Assembly (NCBI GenBank): GCA_936440205.1
Contig: OW387138.1
Coordinates: 24,385,541 to 24,449,540, forward strand
Length of the DNA stretch: 64,000 bases
From: Lepidonotus clava
Taxonomy: Eukaryota > Annelida > Polychaeta > Phyllodocida > Polynoidae
Reading direction: 5' to 3'
Part shown: positions 45,939 to 57,500 of the stretch, one piece after another
Numbering within the stretch: position 1 is the stretch's first letter
Layout: each line of letters begins with the position of its first letter
The notes under the pieces: generated by a model
What the model saw: only the letters and a program-made list of their open reading frames with translations
Told to the model about the DNA's origin: nothing
Database searches by the model: none
Translations under genes and position numbers: made by a program

Positions 45939-46936
45939 TGTGATGAACGGCTATTCATCCAAATATGTAGAGATCAAAATAAGAGAAAATAAGGTAATAT
46001 TATAAAAGGTATATATGTTCGAAAAGGAACGAAAGTGTAAAAGAACGAAATATGTAAGAATGAACGAAAGTGTAAAAAGCCCGAAAAAGAGGCACGAATA
46101 TGTAAAGGAACGAAAGTGTAAAGGAACGAATATGTAAAGGAACGAGACCCGGAAAGATGTAAACCGGAAGTGAGATGTAAACCGGAAACGAGAATGTAAA
46201 CCGGAAGTGACGTCAGTTGTAGATCACGTGACTGAAAGCAGCCAATCAGGGCTGACCTCTAGGGTATATAAAGGGGCGGTGAGGCCCGAATAAACAGAGT
46301 TCTTTAACAGTTCTCCTTGTGTCCAGACGTGTCTTCTTTCCTGAAACAACCGCTAAGATGAGCCGATCCGAGCAATTAACCAGAAGTTAGGATAAAATAG
46401 TCGAAGTTCGAGATAAATAGGAGAAACTTAGGGTAGGGGCCCGACGGCCCGAGGAACGAGGAACGAAGGACCGAAGTAAGGCACGAAGGCCCGAAACCGT
46501 CCCGGAAGCATAGGCGCAGCATGGCACGAAGGCATGAAGGGCGGAACGAAGGAACGAAGTCCGCGGGGACGAGGGCGCGGCAGGCTCGGCCCCACGCTAC
46601 CAAACAATAGGCGACCGTCGGCCCGACGGCCCCGCGGACCGGAACCACGGGGTGGACCGCCCGGTAGGGGTGAATGCTGGTCTGGGAGATAGAGCGAGAC
46701 GAGCCCCGGCCGACCCGTACCCCTACCATAATTTCCCTTCCCCGCAGTCCTCCGTTTGACATCGAGCGCCGATTCCCGACCGATTCGCTCAGCCCCCCCC
46801 CCTCGTGCGCGAGGCACGACTCTAAAAACACATCTCGGTTCTTGGCCCGGATTCCCCGTCCGCCCCGAGACCCGAACAATCCCCACGTTCCTCTGTTGTA
46901 AGAATCGGCAACCCCGACTTACCAGAGAACGTCACA
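45939..46936 (+). repeat. 5' LTR
   Basis: 998 bp. U3 has tandem GAACGAAA and AACCGGAAGT words, a CRE-like GTGACGTCAG and an E-box ATCACGTGAC. A CCAAT box (CAGCCAATCAG), TATATAAA at about 46265 and the AATAAA poly(A) signal at 46289-46294 follow. The long U5 holds many CCCGA/GGAACGA words. Confidence 0.95.
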
Positions 46937-46937
46937 C

Positions 46938-46952
46938 TGGTGGCAGCGGTGG
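46938..46952 (+). other. Primer-binding site, tRNA-Leu
   Basis: TGGTGGCAGCGGTGG starts one base after the LTR. It is complementary over 15 nt to the 3' end of animal tRNA-Leu of the NAG anticodon type (ending CCACCGCTGCCACCA, from memory of that tRNA). Confidence 0.7.
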
Positions 46953-46988
46953 TGCTGAAATAAGCACATACGGACTTGTGGATCCTGA

Positions 46989-47963
46989 GTGTTTTGTCGA
47001 TATTGGATGCTCATGGCGACAGCTGCGGTCTTCGATCAGATGGATTCTGACATCGCCTTCAAGGAAGGTGGGGAGGAGAAAGGAGGTGCGAAACCCGAGA
47101 CCAAAGGGGAGGACACGACCATCATGGATAGGCGGTTTAACTTTATGGGAACGTCCACCCCGACGGATGAGCAGAATGCGCGAGCTCAACAACAACAGAC
47201 CGGCCAGGTAGGAGCGAGTTTGAAGAAGTTTAGTTTACGACCGGAAAAGTATGATGGAAAACCGGACTTCGAGGGATGGATCAACCAATTCGAGGAGTAC
47301 GCAGACTTGGGACGTTGGACGACTGAGGAGAAGGCGGCGATGCTCTTTCTTTCGCTGACGGGAACGGCACGAATGTACTTTGTCGGACTCCCGGACAGGG
47401 AACGACTCCGTTACCCGGCGAGGGTAGAGGCGTTGCGTCGAAGGTTCGGTCAGGAAAAGGATACGTGCAATGCTCTGCAAGAATTGGCGGGATTGAAACG
47501 CGTAAAGAACCAAACAGCGAAGGAGTTGGCCGATAACGCCCGACGGTTGGCGTCAAGAGCCTACTTCTCCAACGACTACGCCAGCCAGGAAAAAGCAGCA
47601 TTACACGCGTTCCAGGCTGCAGTTGGGGAAGACCTTCAGCTGAAGTGTGCAGAGAAGGGATGCAAGACGTTAGAGGAGGCGGTGGAGGTGGTAGAAATAC
47701 AGGAGCGATACTCACGCCGCCTCCTGCGGGCAGTGAAGCCCGAGGAGGACGCCAATACACAAATCATGGCCTTAAACGGTAAGTTGGAGGAGATGATGAA
47801 GGAATTGGCAGAAGAACGAGAAGCCAGGAGACAGGCAACGGCCCGGAGAGAGGCGTTCAAGAAACGAAAGGAAGATCTGGAATGTCATCAATGTCACCAG
47901 AAGGGCCACTTCGCGAGGGAGTGTTCTCAGCGTCAGGGAAACGGACAGTCGCCGTCGCAGTAA
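46989..47963 (+). CDS. Gag of the Gypsy element
   Basis: Up to 324 residues; the true start may be the second or third Met. The capsid region has FSLRPEKYDGKPDFEGW, then INQFEEYADLGRWT and LFLSLTGTARMYF, the pattern of Ty3/Gypsy retrotransposon gag domains. A charged coiled-coil-like segment (about residues 255-295) precedes one CCHC zinc knuckle, CHQCHQKGHFAREC, near the end. Gag forms the particle and binds element RNA. It overlaps the start of pol in another frame, an arrangement many Gypsy elements express through ribosomal frameshifting. Confidence 0.9.
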   Translation: MFCRYWMLMATAAVFDQMDSDIAFKEGGEEKGGAKPETKGEDTTIMDRRFNFMGTSTPTDEQNARAQQQQTGQVGASLKKFSLRPEKYDGKPDFEGWINQFEEYADLGRWTTEEKAAMLFLSLTGTARMYFVGLPDRERLRYPARVEALRRRFGQEKDTCNALQELAGLKRVKNQTAKELADNARRLASRAYFSNDYASQEKAALHAFQAAVGEDLQLKCAEKGCKTLEEAVEVVEIQERYSRRLLRAVKPEEDANTQIMALNGKLEEMMKELAEEREARRQATARREAFKKRKEDLECHQCHQKGHFARECSQRQGNGQSPSQ

Positions 47964-50900
47964 GCGCTGGGCCCCCTTCGGGCGCGGCGAGAGAAGTAGT
48001 AGGCATGGGAGAATGTGGACTTTATGTGGCCGGAACGGTAGGACAGAATGTCGTCCGTTTTTTGGTTGATACCGGATCTATGATTAGTTTGCTGTCAGAC
48101 CGTCTCTGGAGAGAGTGGGGACGAAAATGGGAAGACCTGGACGGGTACGAAGGACGCCTCTGCTCGGTGGATGGTAGTCCGCTGCGGTGCTACGGATGCA
48201 CGAACTTGTCAGTACGATTGGGAACACGCGTGTTGCAGTGGACATTCATGGTAGCAGACATCGGTAGAGATGAAGGAATCCTTGGAAACGACTTCGCGGT
48301 GAAATACCGGCTAACAGTTAAGCCCCACGCGAGTGCTGTCTTCCTGCCCGCCGAAGGGGGGGGAGAGGGGGAACGAATCCCAGGAGTAGAACGAAGAACG
48401 GATGGGGTTCGGGCAGTTACCGTCGGAGGACAGGTCGTGAGAATCGAGGGAACGACGGAAATACCCCCGCTCCAGGTGACCCGAGTAACAATAGTGGCAA
48501 GAGTGAACGTGGGACAGAGTGGACAGCTGGCTGTCATCACCGGCACTGGATTACCCATGGGACTGGAAGTGATTCCAGGAACGGTGACGTTAGGAGAGGA
48601 AAATAAAGTTTGGGTGGCCAACCGAGGGACCGAGAGCGCGAAATTGGAAACCGGCAGAGTACTCGGAGAAGCCACCTTCGTACAAGAAGTACGAGGTACG
48701 GGAAGCGATGTAAAAGAACCCCCTGGAGCGCTCGTCGAGATGATAGAGGAGGCTAAGAAAGGCCTAACCACGGAGGAAGGCGGAGAATTGGAAAAAGCCA
48801 TCATGGCCCGGGAACAAATGTTTGCGACCTCGAAACATGAGCTAGGACGGACAGATTTAGTACAACACCGAATTAGTACGGGGGATCAGATGCCGATCAA
48901 GCAAAGGGTCAGACGGTATCCAGCCACCAGGAGAGAAGAGGAACGAGCACTGGTGGAGGATATGTTAAATCTGGGAATCATCCAGGAGAGCGGAAGTGCG
49001 TGGAGCAGCCCGACCGTCTTGGTGAAAAAGAAGGACGGAGGAACGAGATTCTGCATCGACTATCGAAAATTGAATCAGGCTACAAAAGTTGGACGCCTAT
49101 CCGCTCCCACGGATAGAGGACAGCCTCAACACCCTGGGCGGGAGCCTATTCTTCTGCAGTCTGGATCTCGCAAGCGGATATTGGCAGGTAGAGATGGCAC
49201 CCGAGGACCGAGAGAAGACGGCCTTCGTGACTCAAGGAGGATTGTATGAGTTTAAAGTGATGCCATTCGGGCTAGTGAACGCCCCGGCCACCTTCGAGAG
49301 ACTGATGGAAAGAATCCTCAGAGGAATTGTGTGGGAGGAGTGTCTGGTATACCTGGATGACATATTGGTCTTCGGGCCAACGTTTGAAGTGACTCTGGAA
49401 AGATTGGTACGGGTTCTGGACCGATTGAACGCTGCAGGGCTGAAGTTGAAGGCACGAAAATGCAGGTTGTTCCAGAAGAAGATTCCGTTCTTGGGACACG
49501 TCGTCTCATTCAACGGGATCGAACCCGACCCCGAAAAGAGTCGGCAAGTAACCGAGTGGCCGGTCCCTCGGGATCTCCATGAGGTACGAGCCTTTGTGGG
49601 ATTGTGTTTGTATTATAGAAGACATATAAACGGCTTCACGGAATTGGCTGCCCCCTTGTATGAATTGGCGACGAAAGAGGAGCCTTTCGTGTGGAGCGCG
49701 AGACGACAAGAGGCGTTTGGTGCCATGAAGAGGGCGTTAACAGAGGCCCCGGTGTTGGGATTCCCGGAGGAAGAAGGACAATGGTGGCTTGACACGGACG
49801 CCAGTGACGTGGGGACGGGAGCCGTGCTATCACAGGAGCAGAGAGGGGAGGAACGGGTAATAGCTTACACGAGCAAAACCCTGGAGTCGAACGAACGAAA
49901 GTATTGCACCACGCGGAAAGAACTGTTGGCGGTGGTGCGAGCTTTGAAGCATTTTCGGTGCTACATCTATGGTCAACGCGTAATAGTCCGGACGGATAAT
50001 AGCGCGGTTAGTTGGCTGCAGAGAAGTAAGGAACCGATGGGGCAGGCTGCCCGGTGGATTGAGATTATCGACTCGCACGACGTGTCGTTCCAACACCGAC
50101 CGGGTAGGAAGCATGGGAACGCTGACGCGTTGTCCCGGTATCCGTGTAAACAGTGCGGAGAGGAACACGAGGGTACCGAGAAAGTGAGAGTAGTGACGCG
50201 GGCCCGGGGGTATGAGCCCGGATGGTCCCCGCAGGAGATGAAAGCAGCGCAGAGGAGGGATCGAGATATAGGACCGATTATAGCACGGATGGAAGAGGAT
50301 GCGAACCGGCCAGGTTGGGAGGTCATATCTCCGGAATCCCGGGAAACAAAGATCCTATGGAGGCAGTGGGAAAGATTAAGCCTCAAGGATAGCGTGCTGC
50401 ATCGGAAGTACTGGGAACTAGAAGGACATGGTTGGAGGAACCAACTGGTCGTTCCCAGAGAGGAACGGGCCGAGTTGGTGAGGGAATACCATGGAGACGC
50501 AGCAGGAGCGCACCTGGGAGTCGCCAGAACGACGGCCCTGTTGGAACAAGGGTTTTACTGGCCGGGACTCCGAGAGGACGTGCGGAAGGAATGTCGAGAA
50601 TGTGACTGTGCGTTGCTGAAAAGAGGACGAGGAAGACGGGAGCCGCTGCATCAATACATAGTAGGGGAGCCGATGGAACGGCTGGCCATGGATGTTGCGG
50701 GCCCGTACCCAGTCACGAAACGAGGAAACAAGTACTGCCTGATGGTGGGGTGCTATTTCACCAAGTGGCTGGAGTGCTTCCCGATCCCGGATCAGAAGGC
50801 AGTGACAGTGGCAGACAAGCTGGTTGAAGAAGTAGTAGCACGGTACGGCGCGTTTCGGGAACTACACTCGGATCAGGGCACGAATTTCGAATCCGAGGTG

Positions 50901-51575
50901 GTGGCTCAGGTCTGTGCACTGTTTGGAATACACAAAACGAGAACGACGCCGTACCACCCCTGGAGTGACGGATACATAGAACGAAGTTTCCGCACTTTAG
51001 GGTGCTGTCTGAAAGCTAGCTGCCGAGCAACAGGCCGGGAATGGGATGAGATGGTCCCGCTCGTGATGATGAGCTACAGAGCAACGCCGCAAGCCAGCAC
51101 GGGAGTGACACCGAACATGATGATGCTGGGCCGACAGACCATGATGCCGCGACAGGCGATATATGGGAGACCTCTAGGACCGGAGGAGGAACCCCGACGG
51201 GTGGGCGACTACGTGGAAAGCCTGGAGAGAGGGCTAGTCGCGGCCTATCGGGAGGCCCGGGCAGGGCTGAAACGAGCCGCCATTCATCAGAAACACGAGT
51301 ACGATGGAAAGGTGACTCGGCGGGAATACCACGCCGGAGAACTGGTCTGGGTGCACGATACAGTGGTGGATAGGGACAAGGGAACGAAATTGCGATTTCC
51401 ATGGATAGGCCCTGCACTGATCGTCAAGGTGCTTGACCGAGGACGGGTGGTAGTTCGGAAGAAACGAGGGAAACCGGGGGGGGTGGTTAATGTGGACCGC
51501 CTGGAACCCTACCGAGGACACGCTGCGCCAGCCTGGATGGTAGCTGACCAGCAAGGATACGAGGCTGCACAGTAG
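47882..51575 (+). CDS. Pol region of the Gypsy element: protease, RT, RNase H, integrase
   Basis: Domains in order. Aspartic protease: FLVDTGSMISLLSD, with ILGNDF as the flap-distal motif. Reverse transcriptase: VLVKKKDGGTRFCIDYRKLN, LDLASGYWQVEM, FGLVNAPATF and the catalytic LVYLDDILVFG. RNase H: LDTDASDVGTGAVLSQ, then RKELLAVV and RTDNSAV. Integrase: an H2C2 zinc-binding N-terminus, a core with MDVAGPYP, HSDQGTNFES and DGYIERSFR carrying the DDE residues, and a C-terminal segment ending near VNVDRLEPY. No chromodomain is evident. This order is diagnostic of Ty3/Gypsy. The coding capacity looks close to complete, with about one break at most. Confidence 0.92.
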
Positions 51576-52243
51576 ATGCTTGGGGTGGGGCGCGCTAGGG
51601 CACGTACGGAAACGGGGTACCCCTTTTTGTGATGAAGTCGTTCTCGTGTCTCGATTCCGCAGGTGGAAGAGGACCAAGGGAACGACCAAATCGGCGCTAC
51701 ACAGAAAGGCTTTGGCCAAAATGGACTGATCAACCTGGGGCCATTGAGTCGGGGCGGTGCGTTGACCACTACAGTAGGCGTGCAGGTCGTTAGGCTGTAG
51801 AGATTTGCTACCTAGCTGAAGATTGGTTCTCTTGCGGATGTAATATAGGTGGGAAATGCGGGGTTGGAACGAAAAACGGCGTTCTGGAGCCACGACGGCC
51901 CGAATGTCTAAAGTAGTCCCACGTAGCCGCTTTCCGGTCAGTTTGGAGGAACCACGGCGTGGAAAAGATGGTCGGATTACAACAAAAGACAGACCCGGCG
52001 GCAAGCTGGTGAAGACTTCTGAAGTAATGCTGACTTGGTAATACCGCTTTACAGCGTCCAGGAGACCGGAGGAGAGTAGATGCGGCCAGCACGATGGAGT
52101 ACGGAAGCAGTATTACATGTGCCCGGTGTGTTCGAGCCGAGCATATTCGACACACCAGGACTGGAAAAAGCACATGTGGGAATCACACGAAGGAAACTTG
52201 CTGAGAGGGATGCCAAAACAGGACCCCCTTCTGAGGCTGGAGT

Positions 52244-54526
52244 ATGCTGGTACGACCGCCGTACACCAGTTTCGCTCCTGGAGACGAAACGGCGGCCCGG
52301 GTAGCTGATTTGGAACATGACTACGCTGTGCGTCATCCAGAGGGATTCCTTCCCCCCGAGAAAGCGGTGGACAAGGAGGCACCGGAGAGGCCGCGGTGGA
52401 GGATTCGCGTACCTTACTACCCGAGGGCATCAAGAGGGTCCGACGACAGCGACGCCGAGCAGCCGGAGCAGGAAGCAACAGAGGAAGAACCGGAGGCCGA
52501 CGAGGCCGGCGAGGGAGCCCAAGCAGCCAAGGCAGCAGGGAAGGGACCCTTGGCCGGAGTAACGGAACGGTCGACGCCCACGCGCCGTTCCCCTCGGAGG
52601 GCCGCGAAAGGGGTGCGGAAGGAAGTCACCGAGTCGCCGCGAAGTGCGAGCCGGGCTGTGATCAACCCGAGACCACTCCTGACAGGAGACCAAGTGGCTG
52701 GAATAGTACAAAGCCAAGTAAAGAAGTTAAACGCCCAGGGAGAACCGCGAGAACCGAGAGGACGAGGACTCCCCGGCAGAGGACTCCCGGGCAGAGGAAG
52801 AGGAGGAAGATCCACGCCAGCCCCGAAGCCAGGTTGCTCAGGGATACCACCGGGGGCTGAGGTGGTGGAATTAATGAGCTCGTCCGACGATCAACGTCCG
52901 AAAGTTAAGGGAGAGGAAGAGGAGCCTCCAGCCTTCAAGAGACCCCCGGCACAAGGATCTACGGCGGAGGAGCCGTCCCGGAAGAAAAAGTGGAAAAAGG
53001 TCAAGAAAGTCCTGAGAGAACTTGAGGAGGGAACGAGCTCGGACCAGTCAGAGTCGGGCCGGAGTACGTCAGTTCGGAGCGATCGGTCCTTGGTCATCGC
53101 CGAGTCCAGTAGCGCAGGAGAGCTGGGACCATCGCAACCCGAGACCTCGACAGGAGTAAAACGGACCACGGGACTAGAACCACCTTGTAGCGACGCGCAG
53201 TTTACTATGATGACAGTCCACAAGAAGTCGGTTGTTTATGAGTCGCGGCACCCGAGGTACCCCGGATACCTAAAAGGAACGATGAACCGGGAAGGAGCGT
53301 TCAGGGGTTACCGAGAGGCGAGAACAGACCGGGAGCTGGAGGACAGTATTCGGGACGCGCAAGGAGGCCGGTTGGCGGAGAGAGAGGCGCTGTACCTGGG
53401 GAGGTTCATCTTCGAGATGGCGGAGAGACAAGGACTCAAACCATCGGGCCGAGTTGAAAAAGTGAAGTATGTTCGACACGCGGTCAAGACCGAGGAAACG
53501 GCGTCGATGGCTTCAACGCAGCCGTTGTTCTCTACCCCTACCCCGACGAGGGCGGACTCACCCCTGGAGAAGATGGTATGCAAGCAGCCAGTGGTACCGC
53601 CCCCGGGACTGAAGCGGATGAGGGACATCTTAGTGGCACCGGATACGCCGGAAACACGAGCGGCTGTAGACAATTTGACCCGAGCCAGTCTGGGAAGCTC
53701 GTTCTTTGGGTCGCAGGGATCGGAAGAGACCCCGGGACCGCCGTCACCAGAGAGGATGAGATCGCCGCCAGGACCGGACACCCCACTTAAGGACGAGGAC
53801 AAGGATGGACGAGCACTACAACCACGAGTTATGATGCATAGACTGAAAATACCGGCTGCTCAATCCATGGATACAGAAGTAGAGGACTCGGAAGACATGG
53901 AGTTGGGACAGGCCGAGACCAAAGGATACGAGCCGGACAGGCAAGAACTGGACGAGTCGGGGGCGGCTTCGGACTCAGTGTTCGGGTCCATAGGGATGGA
54001 GACACCAACGGCAGGACCATCTGGAGAAACGCCAAGACTCAAGTTGTTACGAACGCAGGCCATTCAACAGGTCTTGCAGGGACACTTTCCGGTAACGGCA
54101 CGGGCGGTACGGGACTGGGACGCGGAGGAGGCAATCCAGGTGCAACTGGCGTGGCCTCCGAGGCAGGTGCGAGGGATGACAGCTAAGACGAGAGCGATGG
54201 CTTCAGCGTCTAAGGCGTTCCTGATGGCACTGGAAACGGGCCGCGAGCCAGAGACGTTCGACGAGGCAATGGCACAGTTCCCGACGGCAGCGCTGGGGCC
54301 GTTCACCCGGGAGTTCCCGGGAGTCGACAGGTTAATTAACGAACACAACCGGACCGTCCAGTTGGCTCAGACTTTAGTGTTGTATAAAAACGAAGACCAG
54401 CTAGACGACTTGTTAAAGACGACGAGGGAGGTAGAAAAGCAGAGCAGACTAGTGGACCAACTTCTCGAGCTCCCGGCCAGGGAGGAGAGGCTGCCTCCAC
54501 CGGCCCGACGTCAGGAAGAAGGATGA
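52244..54526 (+). CDS. Extra ORF after pol, unknown function (760 residues)
   Basis: Long open frame in sense orientation where retroviruses carry env. It has no signal peptide, membrane segment or fusion-peptide pattern, so I do not call it an envelope. About the first 300 residues are charged, low-complexity and disordered-looking, with Gly/Arg repeats (GRGLPGRGLPGRGRGG, about residues 172-187) and Lys-rich KKKWKKVKK, possibly nuclear or nucleic-acid binding. A more ordered-looking block lies at about 325-420 (HKKSVVYESRHPRYPG, LAEREALYLGRFIFEMAE), and a helical block at about 605-755. A C2H2-like motif (CPVC...H....H) can be read in the stretch just ahead of the ORF. I do not recognise the family. 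Confidence 0.6.
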   Translation: MLVRPPYTSFAPGDETAARVADLEHDYAVRHPEGFLPPEKAVDKEAPERPRWRIRVPYYPRASRGSDDSDAEQPEQEATEEEPEADEAGEGAQAAKAAGKGPLAGVTERSTPTRRSPRRAAKGVRKEVTESPRSASRAVINPRPLLTGDQVAGIVQSQVKKLNAQGEPREPRGRGLPGRGLPGRGRGGRSTPAPKPGCSGIPPGAEVVELMSSSDDQRPKVKGEEEEPPAFKRPPAQGSTAEEPSRKKKWKKVKKVLRELEEGTSSDQSESGRSTSVRSDRSLVIAESSSAGELGPSQPETSTGVKRTTGLEPPCSDAQFTMMTVHKKSVVYESRHPRYPGYLKGTMNREGAFRGYREARTDRELEDSIRDAQGGRLAEREALYLGRFIFEMAERQGLKPSGRVEKVKYVRHAVKTEETASMASTQPLFSTPTPTRADSPLEKMVCKQPVVPPPGLKRMRDILVAPDTPETRAAVDNLTRASLGSSFFGSQGSEETPGPPSPERMRSPPGPDTPLKDEDKDGRALQPRVMMHRLKIPAAQSMDTEVEDSEDMELGQAETKGYEPDRQELDESGAASDSVFGSIGMETPTAGPSGETPRLKLLRTQAIQQVLQGHFPVTARAVRDWDAEEAIQVQLAWPPRQVRGMTAKTRAMASASKAFLMALETGREPETFDEAMAQFPTAALGPFTREFPGVDRLINEHNRTVQLAQTLVLYKNEDQLDDLLKTTREVEKQSRLVDQLLELPAREERLPPPARRQEEG

Positions 54527-57500
54527 AAAGCCTCGAAAAGGAGAGAACGGTGTATGCTGCTTAGAGTCCTGCACGGAAGATAGCGCGACGGAACCAGAAG
54601 CGGAAAATGGCGCGTCGCGAGTCGGGTGGGGAGGGATTACGGGGCGTTGGCTCCTCACCCATAGTGTCAAACCCCCAGGGAGAGGACCGGGCCGAGGAGG
54701 AGGTACCTGAGCCGCACAGGAGTCCGAAGCCCGGATAAAAACTTTCCTGGAGACCGCTGGACGAGCCCGAAAACTTTGCTTTAAAACATCGGGAACGGAC
54801 TGGCGGGCTCGAATATTCTCATCTTAAGTATTCTTACCAAAATAAACCTGGTAGTTTCTTCATGGGAATCTTCTTCTTGCGGAATTGAACGAAACCGCAT
54901 GTGTTAGGAGGTGTTGATCGTAATCAGCGAGCTGGAAGGTCCATGTCTGGAACGAACTTACCAAGCCTGCAGGGCGATACGGAACGGGAGGAGGCGCTCG
55001 GAGGAAAAGCAAGTGTGTAGCTGTTCCACTTCTTCCCAGAAGCCCCGCTGCGTTGGTTGGGACCAAGCAAGTTGAGTAGGACCGTCCGGTCGCGGAAATT
55101 GGACAGATAGCGGACCGGGCGGCCCAGGGAACGAGAAAAAAAGGATAGTGACGGAACGTCGAAGCGAGAGTAAAACAAGGAGGTGGAATCGAGGAAAGGA
55201 ACTCAGAATGAACGAACAGTATTGTGTAATTCTTGAGTCGACGGTCGTGCCGGGGTAAATAAGGTACCGGTGGACCGGCGACGCGCCGCTGGAGGAAAGG
55301 CTGGCGCGGGCCAAGACTGAAACCCTTCTCCCGTGCTGCCTTGAGGGATCTGGAGGCGAGTGAAGAACGACCTCTGTCCTCTAGCGGCACCTAAAAACGA
55401 ACTTTCCACGGCTCGTCTGGACTTTTTCGGGCTTCGACCATCTTGATCTTGGATGGATCACTCAGGATGTTGGACCGGATGGGCCCGGATTTATTGTACC
55501 ATCATCTTCTGAGTTTCCTTGTTTTCAGCCTCTTACCGCATACGGAGAACAGTAGAGTGGAAAGTCTTGACCTGGATGCTGGTTTTAGCGTGCCAAGATC
55601 GATGCAGCAGGTCGTGAAAGGACTACGGTGAATTGTAGATGTCTCCCGGAGGACCGGGGTACGAGCAGGGACGGTAGCTGAAAGGCCCTCGCTCGTGCCC
55701 CACCGAAATAATACATAAACGAAGTTAATAGACTTACTAAATTATATATTAATACCTTACCTGCAGTAACGACAGTGACTGCTTCCATGTCGTACTTCCT
55801 GATATCTTCTTCCCGACGAACGGAACAAAATAGTCTTTGAAACATATGTGACATCCTCTGCGAAAAGCAGTCTTATGGCATGGAATATTAAATCAAGAAG
55901 CTGTCTTGGGGAATCTAATACTGAAAACATTAGGTAAATATTCTTATTAGGAAAAAAGTTATGTTAATTTGAAGACACAAAGGTCCGACATGCTAAATAC
56001 GCTAAAATGGATCAGTCTTTGGTATTTATAAAGATATAACTTAAATATAATCTAGGCCAAAAATTGAAATCCCAAATATGATTTAAGGAAATAAACTGCC
56101 ATTTCCTTTGTATTTAAGATATTCAGAATCTGTTTTTTGCTGAATATAGCCAAGCAGTCCCTTGATTCAGAATTTCAAATTTTGAAAATTTAATTTTGTT
56201 CCATGGTTACCATGGAAACCCTCATTAGCTTAGCAGTAGTATCGGTGGGTTTGGACATTCCATCAACATTCCGGTTATCATGGCAACAAAATCAAAAAAA
56301 TCCAAATTTTGTCACCAGTAATGAAAACTATGAAAAATTTCATTTATAACATGAATTTAGCTTATTGTTCTTATTTTTATGATTTCTAAGCTAAATAAAG
56401 GCTCTAGAGCCATGAATAGGCATTTCCATAAGGCTGGAAATCCCAGAAACTGTCACATATAGGGAGGTGGTGCTTGGAACGTCGGCACTCGGATGCCTCG
56501 ATAGACGACTCAAGAGGTCTGCAAAGAACGACGGAAAGCGATCCTTCATCCCTGACTTGGAGTTCGACATCGGATGAGTTCTTCTCTAGATCCGGTATTT
56601 TTGAAGCCGGCTGAGATGGGCCCGTTCCGGATCTCAAAAGTTGACGTTGGGTGCAGATCCCAGTTGATGTCCATCTTCCCTTTCTACAACTTCTTCTTTC
56701 TCACAAATATCTTCAACTTACCTGCTTCGAACCACCGTACCTAGGAGCGGCTCGGAACGATTCGAAGCTGTTGTCCCAGCGCGCGTCAAAGGCGTTCAAG
56801 TGGCTTCATGTAAATGGACATGGCACCGATGAAGACTGTGGCCTTACCCCAGACTCAAACCAGACCAAATCTTAAACTTACCTTTATTACGAACTATTTG
56901 TTGGTATTACAGTCTCACGAAAATCGTCAAGGAACATGGTCCTTCGGGAGGAAGAAGAAAAACTTAGTAAGCAGAGCGGGGCCCGAGAGCCCGAAAGATG
57001 AACGAGGGCCCGAGTGCCCGGAGTAGGAATCCTCTTCTTAGAAAATCATCTCATCAGTAGAACGAAGGAGCCTCCCTCTCGCCCCAAGAAGGATTGTCTT
57101 CCTACCGTTGCTCACGGGGGGGGAGGGATGAGAGGCGCCGGCTCCTGTCATCAAAGAAACCTCATCAAAAAGAAAATTGTCTTCTTATCGGGTCTCCGTT
57201 CCGGTTGTTGTCATGCCACTTGGGCCCGGAACGGTGACGGAAATACCCTATTAACTACATTGAACTCTCTCTCCGACATCTTCCTTTGAAATCTTTGAGT
57301 GTGTCGACGTGGTCGAAGACTGAACGTCTTGGTGCTGGGTTAACCACGAGGACATGTGCCACAAAAGTCAAACTTCAGTTCCTGTACGGAAAACGGACAC
57401 TTCATCAACAATTAATAATTCCAGTCTTCACAAACTTACCTTCACCCCAAACTCCATCCAGAGTTTCACTGTGACCAATAGCACGAACCCCGCGACGTCA

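Noticed and set aside
52244-54526. Envelope gene
   Set aside because: The position fits, but no signal peptide, membrane span or fusion-peptide pattern is visible.
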